From assembly GCA_002730525.1 (NCBI GenBank), contig PCAK01000040.1, positions 62,001 through 126,000 of the forward strand: DNA of 64,000 bases. The letters are read 5' to 3'. Numbering within the stretch: the stretch's first letter is position 1; the number at the start of each line of letters is the position of its first letter. This DNA is from Acidobacteriota bacterium. Its GTDB lineage: Bacteria > Acidobacteriota > Vicinamibacteria > Vicinamibacterales > UBA823. Positions 1-9,246 of this stretch are shown here, one piece after another. The position numbers were made by a program, and so were the translations under genes. The notes under the pieces were generated by a model that saw nothing but the letters and a program-made list of their open reading frames with translations, had not been told where the DNA came from and ran no database searches.

Positions 1-1172
1 GGCTGGTAGATCAGCCCCTCGTGAATCGCGGGGGTCGAGATCGAACGGCGGATGTCGGTGTAGGACCAGACGCGCCCGGTCTCGGTGATATCGTCGCGCT
101 TCGTCGCGTCGATCGCGTACATGTTGCCGACCCCTTCGCCGTGCTCGGGGTCCTGTCCGTTGGCGATGTAGACGAGGTCATCGTAGACGACCGCGGTGGC
201 GATCAGCTCGTTGCGGGTGCGCGGCCAGACCGAGTCCTTCGGGTTCGTGTCGAACTCCCAGAGTTTCTCGCCGGTGGTCGCCTCGTAGCCGCGGATCCAG
301 CCGTCGCCCTGGCCCATGATGACTTGGTCGACCCCGCCGATCGTGCCCACCGTCGGCGACGCCCACTGGCCGTGGAGGATCCGGTCGTCGACCGAGTTGT
401 CCTCCCAGATCAGTTCGCCCGTCGTCTTGTTCAGCGCGATGATCGCCGGGGCGAAGGGTGACTGGATGTTGACGTGACTCTCGTCTTGCCCGTTCGCCGT
501 GCTCACGTAGATCAACTCGCCGTGCGTGACCGGCGACGAGTTCGACATGTTGTGCGGAAACGCCCCGACTTCCTCGAGCATGTCGAACCGCCAGATGACG
601 TCGGCGTCGATCTCGTTCTGGGACGACTCGTCCTGCACCCAGCCGTCGTTTTCCCCGTCGCGGAAGCCCTCGAGGTCGAGCGCGACGACCTCGCCACGGT
701 TCGAGACGTAGTAGGCGACGCCATCTTCGATCAGCGGCGACGAGCAGACGCCCTGGTAGGGCCAGTCGTGCACCCGGCCCGCGATGAGCTTCGCGTTGGC
801 GTGCTGCCAGAGAAACTCGCCGTCCGACTCGCGGAACGCCATGAGGATGCCCATGTCGCCCTGCTGACGCGGGTCCTTGACCGCCTCGTTGTTCGTCCCG
901 ACCAGCACGACGCCCTCGGCGACGACCGGGTTGCCATAGGTCTGCGAGCCGAGTTCGGCCACCCAGCGGATGTTGCGGCCACTGTCGACGTCCCAGTCGG
1001 CCGGCAGGCCGGTCATGTCCGACACCATGTTCCGGTCGGGCGTGCCGCCCCACATCGGCCAGTCGCCCCCCATCGGCGAGGGCCCCTGCTGCGCCCGCAT
1101 GGACGAACTCGCCGCCACGAGCGCGAGCGCCATGGCGGCCAAGACGCACAAGCTGCTGGATCGCCGTCGCAT
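1..1172 (-). CDS. Exported PQQ-like beta-propeller protein (C-terminus beyond window)
   Basis: Reading leftward from the ATG at 1170-1172 gives at least 390 codons with no stop before the window edge. Residues 1-30 form a signal peptide: RRR, a hydrophobic Leu/Ala stretch, then AQQ. The mature start carries the GDWPMWGG motif typical of PQQ-binding-like (quinoprotein dehydrogenase-like) propellers. Repeated blades follow, with motifs such as GELIWE, GEKLWEFDT and ALDLEG, the usual 'convert to X / display W' pattern. No cofactor-binding residues can be assigned, so an enzymatic role is unproven. It lies 82 bp downstream of another propeller gene on the same strand and is probably co-transcribed with it. 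It could be a structural or BamB-like propeller rather than an enzyme. Confidence 0.85.
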   Translation of the reverse strand, partial: MRRRSSSLCVLAAMALALVAASSSMRAQQGPSPMGGDWPMWGGTPDRNMVSDMTGLPADWDVDSGRNIRWVAELGSQTYGNPVVAEGVVLVGTNNEAVKDPRQQGDMGILMAFRESDGEFLWQHANAKLIAGRVHDWPYQGVCSSPLIEDGVAYYVSNRGEVVALDLEGFRDGENDGWVQDESSQNEIDADVIWRFDMLEEVGAFPHNMSNSSPVTHGELIYVSTANGQDESHVNIQSPFAPAIIALNKTTGELIWEDNSVDDRILHGQWASPTVGTIGGVDQVIMGQGDGWIRGYEATTGEKLWEFDTNPKDSVWPRTRNELIATAVVYDDLVYIANGQDPEHGEGVGNMYAIDATKRDDITETGRVWSYTDIRRSISTPAIHEGLIYQ

Positions 1173-1223
1173 CAATGTTCCTGCTTTCCCATTCGTTCCT
1201 GCTGTCGTCGTCGCCGAACCGTT

Positions 1224-1243
1224 CGCGGGGCTGAAGCCCCGCG
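1224..1243. repeat. REP-like palindrome, copy 1
   Basis: Nine-base arms CGCGGGGCT / AGCCCCGCG flank a GA centre, in the short gap between the two propeller genes. A related palindrome with compensatory base changes lies at 57616-57635. It may act as a transcript-end hairpin or a dispersed REP element. Confidence 0.6.
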
Positions 1244-1254
1244 CCACGCATCGT

Positions 1255-3447
1255 TTAGTACACCCGCACGTTGTCGAAGAAGATCTCGAACGGCGCATTT
1301 GCGTAGATGCCTGGGCTGCCCTGCGGATGGGGGTTCGGGTCGATCACTTCGAGCGCCCAGTCGGCGGGCTCGGCCTCGTCCCGCGGCCAGACCTTCCCGC
1401 GCGCGCGCACCTGGCCGTCGTGGAGATCCTCGACGCTCAGCTTGAACCGGTACCAGGTGTCCGGCTCCCAGGCGAACGGCATCGTAACCGTCCGCACCGT
1501 CTCTGGCTGCCAGGTCTGGAGTTCCAGCCGCTGGTGGTTGCCCATCAGCACCAGCGTGTGGCGCTGGGCGTTGACGCCGGCATCGCCCATCTGGCGACGG
1601 CTCCGGATAGCCCAGATGTCGGCCTCGACCGTGTAGTCGGACAGGCCGGAATCGCCGATGTAGACGCGCGCGCGCCGCGTGAACGGATTGTCCGACTTCT
1701 TGACCAGGACGCGGCTGCCGGCCTCGTCTCGCACCTCGAACTTGCCGGTCGACGCAATCCAGTGCGCCGGGGAACTGCTCGGCGCATCCGCCTCGAAGTC
1801 GTACTCGTGCGGCAGCGGCGGAATCACCCGGAGCCGGGCGCTGCTGGTCACGCCATTGGCCGATGCGGTCACCGAACCGGCTTGCATGTTGGCGGCGGCG
1901 TCGGCGATGAACTCGCCGCCGGATGTAATCGTGCCCTCGAGGCCGTCGAGCGCCCAGGTCACCGCGCCGTCCGGTACCTGTCGACCCCGGGCATCGAACA
2001 GATCCGCGCGGAGCGACACGGTCTCTCCAGGTTCGACGACCAATTCGGTGGGCGACAGCCGCACCTGGCTCACCGGGCCGGTCGACGTGGGCAGTGCGGC
2101 GGATGGCGTCTGGCCGGCGTTCGGCCGCGGCTCTTCCGGGCCGATGGCGTAGAGTGCCTGGTCGGTGACGACGTAGACGCGGCCGTCGGCAATCGCAGGG
2201 GAGGCGATTAGTTCCTCCGGATCCTCGACCGTGCCGAGCTGCACCTCCGACAGGATCTCGGCGCCGTCACGGCCGGGCTCGAAAATGAAGAAGCGCCCGG
2301 TGACCGAGCCGACGTAGAGTTTGCCGTCGCCCAGCACCGGCGCCGCTCGCTGGATCGTGCCGAGGTTCATCTCCCAGCGCCTGGCGCCCGACGCCAGGTC
2401 GAACGCCGCGAGGTTCGCGCTGTTGTCGACCTGGTAGATCCGGTCGCCGTCGACGACCGGCGAGGCGTAGCCGCCCTGGAACCCGGTGACCTGCCAGGCG
2501 ACGTCGCCGGCGTCGAGGTCGCCCGTGCCGGTGGCGTCGACGGCGGCCAGCAGGCCCATCTCGCTCGTCCCGAGGTTCTCCTCGCTGTGGCTCACGAACA
2601 CCCGGTTGTCGGCGAAGACGACGCCTGCATTGATGCCGCGCTTGCTCATCGCGAACTTCCAGACCGGCAGACCGGTCTGGGGCTGCATCGCGTGCACAGC
2701 CCCGTCGCCGCCGCCCGCGATGAGTAGGCGGGTGCCGTTCACGTCCGTGATGACCGGCGTCGAGTAGGTCGTGTCGAAGGCTCGGCCACCCGGCGTGCTC
2801 ACCCAGACCGTCTCGCCGCTGTTCTTGTCGAACGCCATGAACCGATGGCGGCCGATTGCCTGGTTGCCCCAGCCCGACGAGAGCCCGCTGACGATCACGA
2901 GGTCGCCGTCCAGGACCGGCGACACTGTTCGTCCGCCATGGGTCGTGATGAGGCCGAACTCCTCGTTGAGCGAACGCTGCCAGCGAAGTTCACCCGACGC
3001 GGTCAGCGACAGCAGCGTCCCGCCCGCGCCGTAGACATATAGATGTCCGCTTGCCGGATCGCCCGTGGGCGAGGCCCAGCCGACGCGATGCGGTGGCACG
3101 TCGCTGAGGTAGACGTTGAAGCGATGTTCCCAGAGCAGGTCGCCGCTGCCGGCGTCGAACGCCATCAGGCGCTCCTGGAGCGATTCGTCGGCGCCGACGC
3201 CGTTCTGGATGTACACCTGGCCGCCGAGAACGATCGGCGCCGAGCGCCCGCCGTACGGCACCCGCCAGGCGAGGTTCTCGCCGTCGGGCGACCAACTCGT
3301 GGGTAGGCCGGTCTCCGAGGAGGTGCCGTCGCGGTTCGGGCCGCGCCAGTCGGGCCAGTCGTCGCCAGCGGCGGTGCCTGCCGAGAGTGCGGTCGTGGCG
3401 GCCAGGAGGGCGGCGAGACCGAATCGGTGAAGCGTGAGCTTGGTCAT
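1255..3447 (-). CDS. Exported PQQ-like beta-propeller with Ig-like and LamG-like C-terminal domains
   Basis: 730 aa. The ATG at 3445-3447 is chosen because it gives a clean signal peptide (MTKLTLHRF, hydrophobic core, AGTAAG). An upstream GTG at 3495 would only add a non-hydrophobic leader. The mature protein opens with DDWPDWRGPNRDG, the classic start of PQQ-like propellers, and blades run to about residue 440 (GDLLWEH, GETVWVS, LPVWKF, GARRWEM). A bacterial Ig-like (Big_2-type) segment follows (LSPTELVVEPGETVSL), then a jelly-roll/LamG-like domain from about residue 545 to the end (IFFDNVRVY). This resembles extracytoplasmic carbohydrate- or surface-binding fusions. No catalytic residues were identified. 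It precedes a second propeller gene on the same strand. Confidence 0.85.
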   Translation of the reverse strand: MTKLTLHRFGLAALLAATTALSAGTAAGDDWPDWRGPNRDGTSSETGLPTSWSPDGENLAWRVPYGGRSAPIVLGGQVYIQNGVGADESLQERLMAFDAGSGDLLWEHRFNVYLSDVPPHRVGWASPTGDPASGHLYVYGAGGTLLSLTASGELRWQRSLNEEFGLITTHGGRTVSPVLDGDLVIVSGLSSGWGNQAIGRHRFMAFDKNSGETVWVSTPGGRAFDTTYSTPVITDVNGTRLLIAGGGDGAVHAMQPQTGLPVWKFAMSKRGINAGVVFADNRVFVSHSEENLGTSEMGLLAAVDATGTGDLDAGDVAWQVTGFQGGYASPVVDGDRIYQVDNSANLAAFDLASGARRWEMNLGTIQRAAPVLGDGKLYVGSVTGRFFIFEPGRDGAEILSEVQLGTVEDPEELIASPAIADGRVYVVTDQALYAIGPEEPRPNAGQTPSAALPTSTGPVSQVRLSPTELVVEPGETVSLRADLFDARGRQVPDGAVTWALDGLEGTITSGGEFIADAAANMQAGSVTASANGVTSSARLRVIPPLPHEYDFEADAPSSSPAHWIASTGKFEVRDEAGSRVLVKKSDNPFTRRARVYIGDSGLSDYTVEADIWAIRSRRQMGDAGVNAQRHTLVLMGNHQRLELQTWQPETVRTVTMPFAWEPDTWYRFKLSVEDLHDGQVRARGKVWPRDEAEPADWALEVIDPNPHPQGSPGIYANAPFEIFFDNVRVY

Positions 3448-3640
3448 CTGATTCAAGGATTGGAGGTGCCGGAACCCTTCGACCTTAATATGCACACGTT
3501 TTGACCGTCAAGGTGAAGGACGCCGCCGGCCACCGGAGCGTTCAGTCGCTCGATCGACACCGAGAAACAGGGCCCGTACCGCCGGCTGGTCTCGCTTTTG
3601 GCTCCGGGCTTGATAGGATCAACGTCGAGGAACCAGACTG

Positions 3641-4390
3641 ATGCAAAAGATAGTCACGATTGGCGTGGTTGTTGCCATCGGCGCGCTCGCCGCGAGTGGC
3701 TGTAACCGTCGGGAATCCTCGGTGATAGGCCAAGGCCAGGCGGAGGAGATCCTGCACGAGCTGCAAGAGATCCGGAGGCTGCTGGAGGGGCAGGGCGGCG
3801 CGCGCCCGGCGCCGCAGGCCGCGCCGGCGCCGCAGCCGCAGTCGGCCGAGGTCTCGATCGCCGGTGCCCACTCGCTCGGCAGCGTCGATGCGCCGGTCAC
3901 GGTGGTCGAGTTCACCGACTACCAGTGTCCGTTTTGCAGCCGGTTTGCGACGACGACCTTCGCCGAGCTGAAGGCGAAGTACATCGACACCGGACAGGTC
4001 AGGCTGGTCAGCCGCGACCTGCCGCTACCGATGCACGCAAACGCCGAGCGGGCGGCCTACGCCGCCCGGTGCGCCGACGAGCAGGGGCAGTACTGGGAGA
4101 TGCGCGAGGTGATGTTCGGAAACATCAACGCGCTGGGTGACGCCTCGCTGGTCGACTACGCTTCGGGTCTGGGCCTCGACCGCGCCGGCTTCGAGGCGTG
4201 CCTTGGGAGCGGGAAGTACCGCGACGTCGTCCAGGCCGATATGGCCGCCGCGAGCGCGCTCGGCCTCACCGGCACGCCGAGCTTTATCGTCGGCCGCGCC
4301 TCGGGCGATACGGTGGAGGGCAACATCATCGTCGGCGCCCAGCCGTTCGCGGCGTTCGACGGGCAGATCCAAGCGCTGCTCAATGAATAG
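3641..4390 (+). CDS. DsbA-like thioredoxin-fold lipoprotein
   Basis: 249 aa. The N-terminus is a lipoprotein signal with lipobox ASGC (Cys21), so the protein is probably membrane-anchored on the periplasmic side. A short coiled-coil/Pro-Ala linker (about residues 30-70) is followed by a thioredoxin_4 (DsbA-type) domain. The active site is CPFC at residues 96-99 in FTDYQCPFCSRF, and the cis-Pro loop is GTPSF. A role as a disulfide oxidase or isomerase for exported proteins fits the family, and the neighbourhood has many exported proteins. A purine-rich GAGGAA about 8 bases before the ATG supports the start. No DsbB/VKOR partner is visible nearby. Confidence 0.92.
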   Translation: MQKIVTIGVVVAIGALAASGCNRRESSVIGQGQAEEILHELQEIRRLLEGQGGARPAPQAAPAPQPQSAEVSIAGAHSLGSVDAPVTVVEFTDYQCPFCSRFATTTFAELKAKYIDTGQVRLVSRDLPLPMHANAERAAYAARCADEQGQYWEMREVMFGNINALGDASLVDYASGLGLDRAGFEACLGSGKYRDVVQADMAAASALGLTGTPSFIVGRASGDTVEGNIIVGAQPFAAFDGQIQALLNE

Positions 4391-4470
4391 ATAGCGTAGG
4401 GCAGTCCTTGCCACTACCTGCAGGCTGGACGATGTCGTGGCCCCCGAAGCGAGCGGGCCAGGGGCTGTCG

Positions 4471-4492
4471 GGGCGAGCCGCAGGCGAAGCCC
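4471..4492. repeat. Dispersed short repeat, copy A
   Basis: A GGGCGAGCC-GCAGG-CGAAGCCC type sequence in the gap between the convergent DsbA-like gene and the TonB receptor gene. A close relative is at 57637-57660, next to the second REP-like palindrome, so the two elements appear to travel together. It may also form the 3' hairpin of either flanking transcript. Confidence 0.45.
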
Positions 4493-4497
4493 GCTTT

Positions 4498-7400
4498 CTA
4501 ATAGATTAGCTTCACGCCGAGCTGCAGCCGTCTGGCGGGGCCGGCCGTGAGGATGCGGCCGAAGGTCGGCGAGCCGAGAAACGCGTCAGGCAATCCCAGA
4601 TTCACCCGGTTCAGGACGTTGAACGCCTCGAGCCTGAACTGCAGGTTCACTCCCTCACTCAGCGACGCCAGCTTGAGGACGGCCAGATTCAGGTTCTGGT
4701 AGCCGGGCCCATCCAGGATGTTGCGTCCGGCGTTGCCGAAGCTGCCGAACGCCGGGAACGCGAAGGCCTCGGTGTCGAACCATGCCCCGGCCGATGGATT
4801 CGCCAGCGTCGCGTTGCCCGACAGGTTCGGCCGGTCGTTGGCGCCAAAGCCGAGCGCGGCGCGCCCGGTATTGCTGTTGTCGATCTCCGGCAGCAGCGCC
4901 ACGGTGAACGGCGCGCCGCTCTCGGCCGTGAAGATGCCGGCGACCGTACAGTCGCCAAGAACCTGCGCGGCCCACCCGTCCGACGCCCAGCGTTGGCCGG
5001 CGCCGAACGGCAGCGCGTAGGCGAAGCTCGCCGTGAACCGGTGGCGGACGTCGAAGCTCGATCGGCCGTGCTCCGCCCCGGGATTGTTGCTGTCCTGCGG
5101 GAAGTTCGGGTCGCCGGCGCTCGTGAAGAAATCCGACGCGTCATCTGTCGACTTGCCGAGCGTGTAAGCCGCGTGCAGTGTGAAGCCACTGCTCATCCGT
5201 TGCTGGGCCGTCACCTGCAGCGCGTCGTAGCGCGAGCGTGCGCTCGATTCGAGTGAGACGATATCGCCAAACCTCGGATCGGGCCGCAGATTGAACGGCA
5301 CGGGGCTCGGCTCAGGCTGGTTGATGTCGCGCGCCGTCAGCAGGTCGTGTCCTCTCGAGCCGACGTAGGCGATCTCGATCGCTCGCCGGCCGCCGAACTG
5401 CCGCTGCACGCCGACGCTCCACTGCTCAAGCCACGGCGTCTTCAGCGCGGCGTTGAACGCCAGCGCCGAGGGCGGCGTCGGCAGCGGGAACTGCTCGGGG
5501 AACGGGTTGGCCAGCGTCAGCGGCAGGCCGGGCAGCGGGAAGTACAGGTTGAAGTCGAAGAACGGCGGATTGAAGTAGAGTCCCTCGCCCGGCGCCAGCG
5601 CCGACTGGTTGTAGTAGATGCCGTAACCGCCTCGAATGACGGTGTCGCTGCTCCCGCCGGGTGCCCAGGCCAGGCCGATCCGAGGCGCGACGTTGTTGGT
5701 GTCGGTCGCGTAGCCGCTTCGGGGCACGCCCGAGGTGCCCACCTGCACGATCGACCCTGACACCGGGTCGAAGACGTTGGCCCGATCGTCGACATCGACC
5801 GGAGGCGAGATCACTTCGTACCGCAGACCGGCCGACAGTGTCAGATCGTCGTGGAGTCTCACCTCGTCCTGCACGAACAGATTGACGCTTTCGGTACGCA
5901 GCCGCTGCGGGTTGTCGAGCCGCGCGCCGCCGGTGGCGAGCGGCAGGCCGAGCAGCAGGTCGGCCAGCCCGTTGCCAGTGAAGATCGGCTGGCTCGAAAA
6001 CGTGAGGAAGCCGCGCGACTGGACGTCGCGGAACGCCTCCTGCCGCGTGAAGAGCACGTCGACGCCGAATTTCAACAGATGTCGCCCGCGCACGTAGGTC
6101 AGCGAGTCGAGCAGTTGCAGCGTGTTCGTCGTACTCCGCTGCGGGTTGTTGAACTCGTCGCCGAGCGCCGAGTAGCCCGTGACCGTGATGAAGCCCAGGC
6201 CGAAATCGCGCGGGTTGCTCGACAGTTCGGGCAATCCGACGGCGGTATTCAGGCTGTCGCCGAGGTTCTCGTGAAACACACCGGCGGAGACGCGGTTGTA
6301 GGCGACACGGAGGTCGTTGACGAGGCTCGGTGAGACGACCTGTGTGAGTCCGATTACGAGATTCTGCGCGCGGCGTTCGACGTCGGACCCGAAGCCGGGC
6401 ACGGCCGCGAAACCCGGACCGGAGAACGGCTCGAACAGCCGGCGGTCGCCCAGGCTGTAGCGGGCGGTGAGCGTCGCATTGGACCCGATCGTGTGATCGA
6501 CGCGGACGTCGACGTGATCGTTGCGGTCGCGCAGCGTGGGCGAGGCGACGTGATTCTCGAACGCCACGTTGCGATTCGGCAGCGGGTAGAGGTCGGCGAT
6601 CGCCGCCCCGATCGGGTCCACGAACGGCGCGGGGATCGTGTCACCCGGGAAGCGCTGTCCGGTGAACGGGTTCGTCGGCGGCGCCAGCAGGCTCGCCGAG
6701 AAGTCGCCCTGTCGCTCGGCTGCGGTGGGGACGTTGGCGATCCGCGTGATCCCTTCGTCGAGTCGCAGTCCCTCGTAGTCGGCGAAGAAGAACGTCCGGT
6801 TCTCGACGATCGGGCCGCCGAGGGAGAGGCCGAACTGGTTGCGTCGATAATCGGGTGCCGGCTGGTCGGCTGGCGCGAAGACGTTGGTGGCGTTCAGTGC
6901 CTCCGCGCGGAAGAACTCGTAAGCCGTTCCGGAGAAACGGTTCGTGCCGGCCATCGTCGTCACGTTGACCTGGCCGCCGGCGTGGCGACCGAACGAGGCG
7001 TCGTAGGTGCTGGTCAGGACCCGAAACTCCTTGATCGCGTCGACCGGCGGTCGCACCGACGAGGTGTTCAGCTTTGGGTCGACGTTGTAGGCGCCGTCGA
7101 GCAGGAACGCGTTGGCATCCTCGCGTGCGCCGTTGACGCTCATGGCAAAGTCGCCACGGACCGACGCGGCCGACCCCTTCGCCGCCGGCGACGTGCCGGG
7201 CGCGAGCAAGGCCAGCTCGAGGAAGTTCCGGCCGTCGAGTGGGAGTTGCACGACCTGGGCGTTGTCGATGACGGTCGCCAGCACCACCGACTCACGGTCG
7301 ATGAGCGCGTCGGTCGTCACCACGACTCGCTCGCTGATCGCCCCGATTTCGAGCCGCACCTCCAGGCTGAGTTGCTGGCTGACCTGCAGCGTCGTCTGGC

Positions 7401-7677
7401 TGACGTGGGTCTTGTAGCCGTCGCGCGCGGTGTCGATCCGGTAGTCACCGGGCGGGAGCTGCGTCAGGACGAAGGCACCGCTGGCGCCGGTCGTCGTCTC
7501 GCGGCCCGCGCCGGTCGCAACGTGGACGAGCGTCAATGCCGCGTCGGCGACGGTCGCGCCCGTCGGGTCGAGCACCGTCCCCCGAATCGATCCGAGGTGC
7601 GTCTGGGCCAAGCCGCTCGACGCGGTTCCGACCGCCAATGCCACGATCGCCCAGGCTCGCAGGCGTACGTTCCCCAT
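4498..7677 (-). CDS. TonB-dependent receptor with carboxypeptidase-regulatory-like N-terminus (Oar-like)
   Basis: 1059 aa from the ATG at 7675-7677 (MGNVRLRAW). The start is chosen for the signal peptide ending SGLAQ and a GGGAG upstream; an ATG at 7701 in the same frame adds eight residues. Residues about 30-110 form a carboxypeptidase regulatory-like beta-sandwich (IRGTVLDPTGATVADA). A plug domain follows (QLPLDGRNFLELALLAPG, then VKEFRV-like DAIKEFRVLTSTYDA), then a long 22-strand-type barrel ending in ...LQLGVKLIY, with a terminal aromatic as expected for BAM recognition. Oar-like transporters of this size are common in Acidobacteriota and import large substrates. The substrate is unknown, and no neighbouring degradation locus defines it. 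Confidence 0.93.
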   Translation of the reverse strand: MGNVRLRAWAIVALAVGTASSGLAQTHLGSIRGTVLDPTGATVADAALTLVHVATGAGRETTTGASGAFVLTQLPPGDYRIDTARDGYKTHVSQTTLQVSQQLSLEVRLEIGAISERVVVTTDALIDRESVVLATVIDNAQVVQLPLDGRNFLELALLAPGTSPAAKGSAASVRGDFAMSVNGAREDANAFLLDGAYNVDPKLNTSSVRPPVDAIKEFRVLTSTYDASFGRHAGGQVNVTTMAGTNRFSGTAYEFFRAEALNATNVFAPADQPAPDYRRNQFGLSLGGPIVENRTFFFADYEGLRLDEGITRIANVPTAAERQGDFSASLLAPPTNPFTGQRFPGDTIPAPFVDPIGAAIADLYPLPNRNVAFENHVASPTLRDRNDHVDVRVDHTIGSNATLTARYSLGDRRLFEPFSGPGFAAVPGFGSDVERRAQNLVIGLTQVVSPSLVNDLRVAYNRVSAGVFHENLGDSLNTAVGLPELSSNPRDFGLGFITVTGYSALGDEFNNPQRSTTNTLQLLDSLTYVRGRHLLKFGVDVLFTRQEAFRDVQSRGFLTFSSQPIFTGNGLADLLLGLPLATGGARLDNPQRLRTESVNLFVQDEVRLHDDLTLSAGLRYEVISPPVDVDDRANVFDPVSGSIVQVGTSGVPRSGYATDTNNVAPRIGLAWAPGGSSDTVIRGGYGIYYNQSALAPGEGLYFNPPFFDFNLYFPLPGLPLTLANPFPEQFPLPTPPSALAFNAALKTPWLEQWSVGVQRQFGGRRAIEIAYVGSRGHDLLTARDINQPEPSPVPFNLRPDPRFGDIVSLESSARSRYDALQVTAQQRMSSGFTLHAAYTLGKSTDDASDFFTSAGDPNFPQDSNNPGAEHGRSSFDVRHRFTASFAYALPFGAGQRWASDGWAAQVLGDCTVAGIFTAESGAPFTVALLPEIDNSNTGRAALGFGANDRPNLSGNATLANPSAGAWFDTEAFAFPAFGSFGNAGRNILDGPGYQNLNLAVLKLASLSEGVNLQFRLEAFNVLNRVNLGLPDAFLGSPTFGRILTAGPARRLQLGVKLIY

Positions 7678-7862
7678 CCTCGACCGTTCTCCCGTGGTCA
7701 TCTGAAGCAAGAAAACTGCTGTATCAGGCAGCGTATCAGATCGGCCGGTCGCCTCGTCGGCCCCACCAACGACGCGGAATATGCTCGATGTAAGGCTTTG
7801 ACGCGCCCGGCGGCGCTGGTATTTCATGGCGGACGCCGGTACGATCGGCGTGAGACGTCCCG

Positions 7863-9227
7863 GTGATCGGCGATCCGCAGTCCTTCCCGTCCGTTGCATC
7901 CCCCGACCTGCTGCCACCGCGCAGGCTGCCGTGGTTGTACTTCGGCGCCGCGCACCTCTGTCTGGCGTTGGCCGTCGCCGTCGTGGCCGTCGATCCACGT
8001 AGCGTGGCCGGCTTCTACTACCACCCCCGGATGCTGGCGGTCGTGCACCTCGTCACGCTCGGATGGATCAGCCTGTCGATTCTCGGCGCGCTCTACATCG
8101 TCGGCCCGCTCGCGCTGCGGGCGCCGCTACCGGCCGGCCGAGGCGACACGTGGGCCTGGGGGGCATCGGTGGTCGGTGTCTCCGGGATCGTCTCGCACTT
8201 CTGGATCGACGAACTGAGCGGGATGGCGTACTCGGCGGTGCTCGTGATGGCGGGCTTCGCGTGGGTCGGCGGGCGCGTCGTCCGGAGCCTCTGGACGGCG
8301 CCGGTGCCGACTGCGGTCAAGGCCCACGTCGTCCTCGCGTTCGCCAACGTGCTGCTCGCCGCCCTGTTCGGTCTCACGATCGGCATCGACAAGCTTGGCG
8401 TCGTCGATCTGGTGCCCGGCGACGCGCTGCGCCACGCGCTGGCGCATGCGCACCTGGCCGGAATCGGATGGGCGACGATGGTGGCCGTCGGCGTCGGCTA
8501 CCGGCTCTTTCCGATGGTGCTGCCGGCCGCGATGCCGACCGGCGCGCCGATCGTCGCCAGCGCGATCCTGCTCGAAGCCGGCGCGCTGGGCCTGTTCGTG
8601 GGGCTCGCGACCGGTGCCGGAGCGGTCGTCAGGGCATCAGCCGGAGCGACCCTCGCCGGCATCGGTGTCTTCCTGTCGCAGGTGATCTGGATGCGACGTC
8701 ATCGGCGCCCGGCGCCGCCGGCGCGTCCGTCACCCGAATTCGGGTCGGTCCACGCGCTGCTCGCAGTCGCGTACCTCGGCCTGAGTGCGGGCTGCGGCCT
8801 CGTGCTGTCGATCGCCCCGCCATCGGCGGCGATGCTGCGCCTGGCGAGCGTCTACGGCGTCTTCGCCCTGCTCGGCTTCCTGGGACAGCTGATCGTCGGG
8901 ATGGAGTCGCGGCTGCTGCCCTTGCACGCCTGGTACTGGGCATTCGCCGATTCCGGTTGGACTGGTCCGGTCCGGTCGCCGCACGACATGCCGTCACGCC
9001 CTGCGCAGCGCGGCGCGTTTCTCGGATGGCTCGTCGGCGTGCCGGGGCTCGCCGCCGGATTCTATGTCAATGTCATGCCGCTGATCGCAGCCAGCGCCGC
9101 GGCGCTGCTGGTCGGCGTCGCGCTGAGCGGCGTCAATGGTTGGGTCGTCGCGAGCCATGCATTCTGGGGGCGCCCGTCGAGGGCGTTCACGGCGGCGACG
9201 AGCGACGCGTCGTCATCGTCACCCTAA
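7863..9227 (+). CDS. Heme-copper-oxidase subunit I-like / NnrS-like integral membrane protein
   Basis: 454 aa with about twelve hydrophobic segments. Conserved His-containing helices resemble stand-alone relatives of cbb3-oxidase subunit I and the NnrS family: HLVTLGWISLSILGALY at about residue 62 and HAHLAGIGWATM at about residue 196, plus GMESRLLPLHAWYW near residue 345. Such proteins usually bind heme and are linked to NO or oxygen metabolism. The full catalytic set of a terminal oxidase is not evident, and no subunit II or cytochrome is adjacent. The start is GTG at 7863, with only a weak ribosome binding site. It is followed 19 bp later by a VIT1-family gene, probably as an operon, and is divergent from the TonB receptor gene. 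Confidence 0.7.
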   Translation: MIGDPQSFPSVASPDLLPPRRLPWLYFGAAHLCLALAVAVVAVDPRSVAGFYYHPRMLAVVHLVTLGWISLSILGALYIVGPLALRAPLPAGRGDTWAWGASVVGVSGIVSHFWIDELSGMAYSAVLVMAGFAWVGGRVVRSLWTAPVPTAVKAHVVLAFANVLLAALFGLTIGIDKLGVVDLVPGDALRHALAHAHLAGIGWATMVAVGVGYRLFPMVLPAAMPTGAPIVASAILLEAGALGLFVGLATGAGAVVRASAGATLAGIGVFLSQVIWMRRHRRPAPPARPSPEFGSVHALLAVAYLGLSAGCGLVLSIAPPSAAMLRLASVYGVFALLGFLGQLIVGMESRLLPLHAWYWAFADSGWTGPVRSPHDMPSRPAQRGAFLGWLVGVPGLAAGFYVNVMPLIAASAAALLVGVALSGVNGWVVASHAFWGRPSRAFTAATSDASSSSP

Positions 9228-9246
9228 CGCGACAGGTGCACAGATC

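Noticed and set aside
178-1251. Long alternative frame in the first propeller gene region
   Set aside because: The correct frame gives a signal peptide and propeller motifs. This one is Arg/Gly-rich shadow sequence.
3610-3622. TTGAT-AGG-ATCAA dyad before the DsbA-like gene, resembling an Fnr box
   Set aside because: The spacer is three bases, while Fnr-type sites need four. It may be chance.
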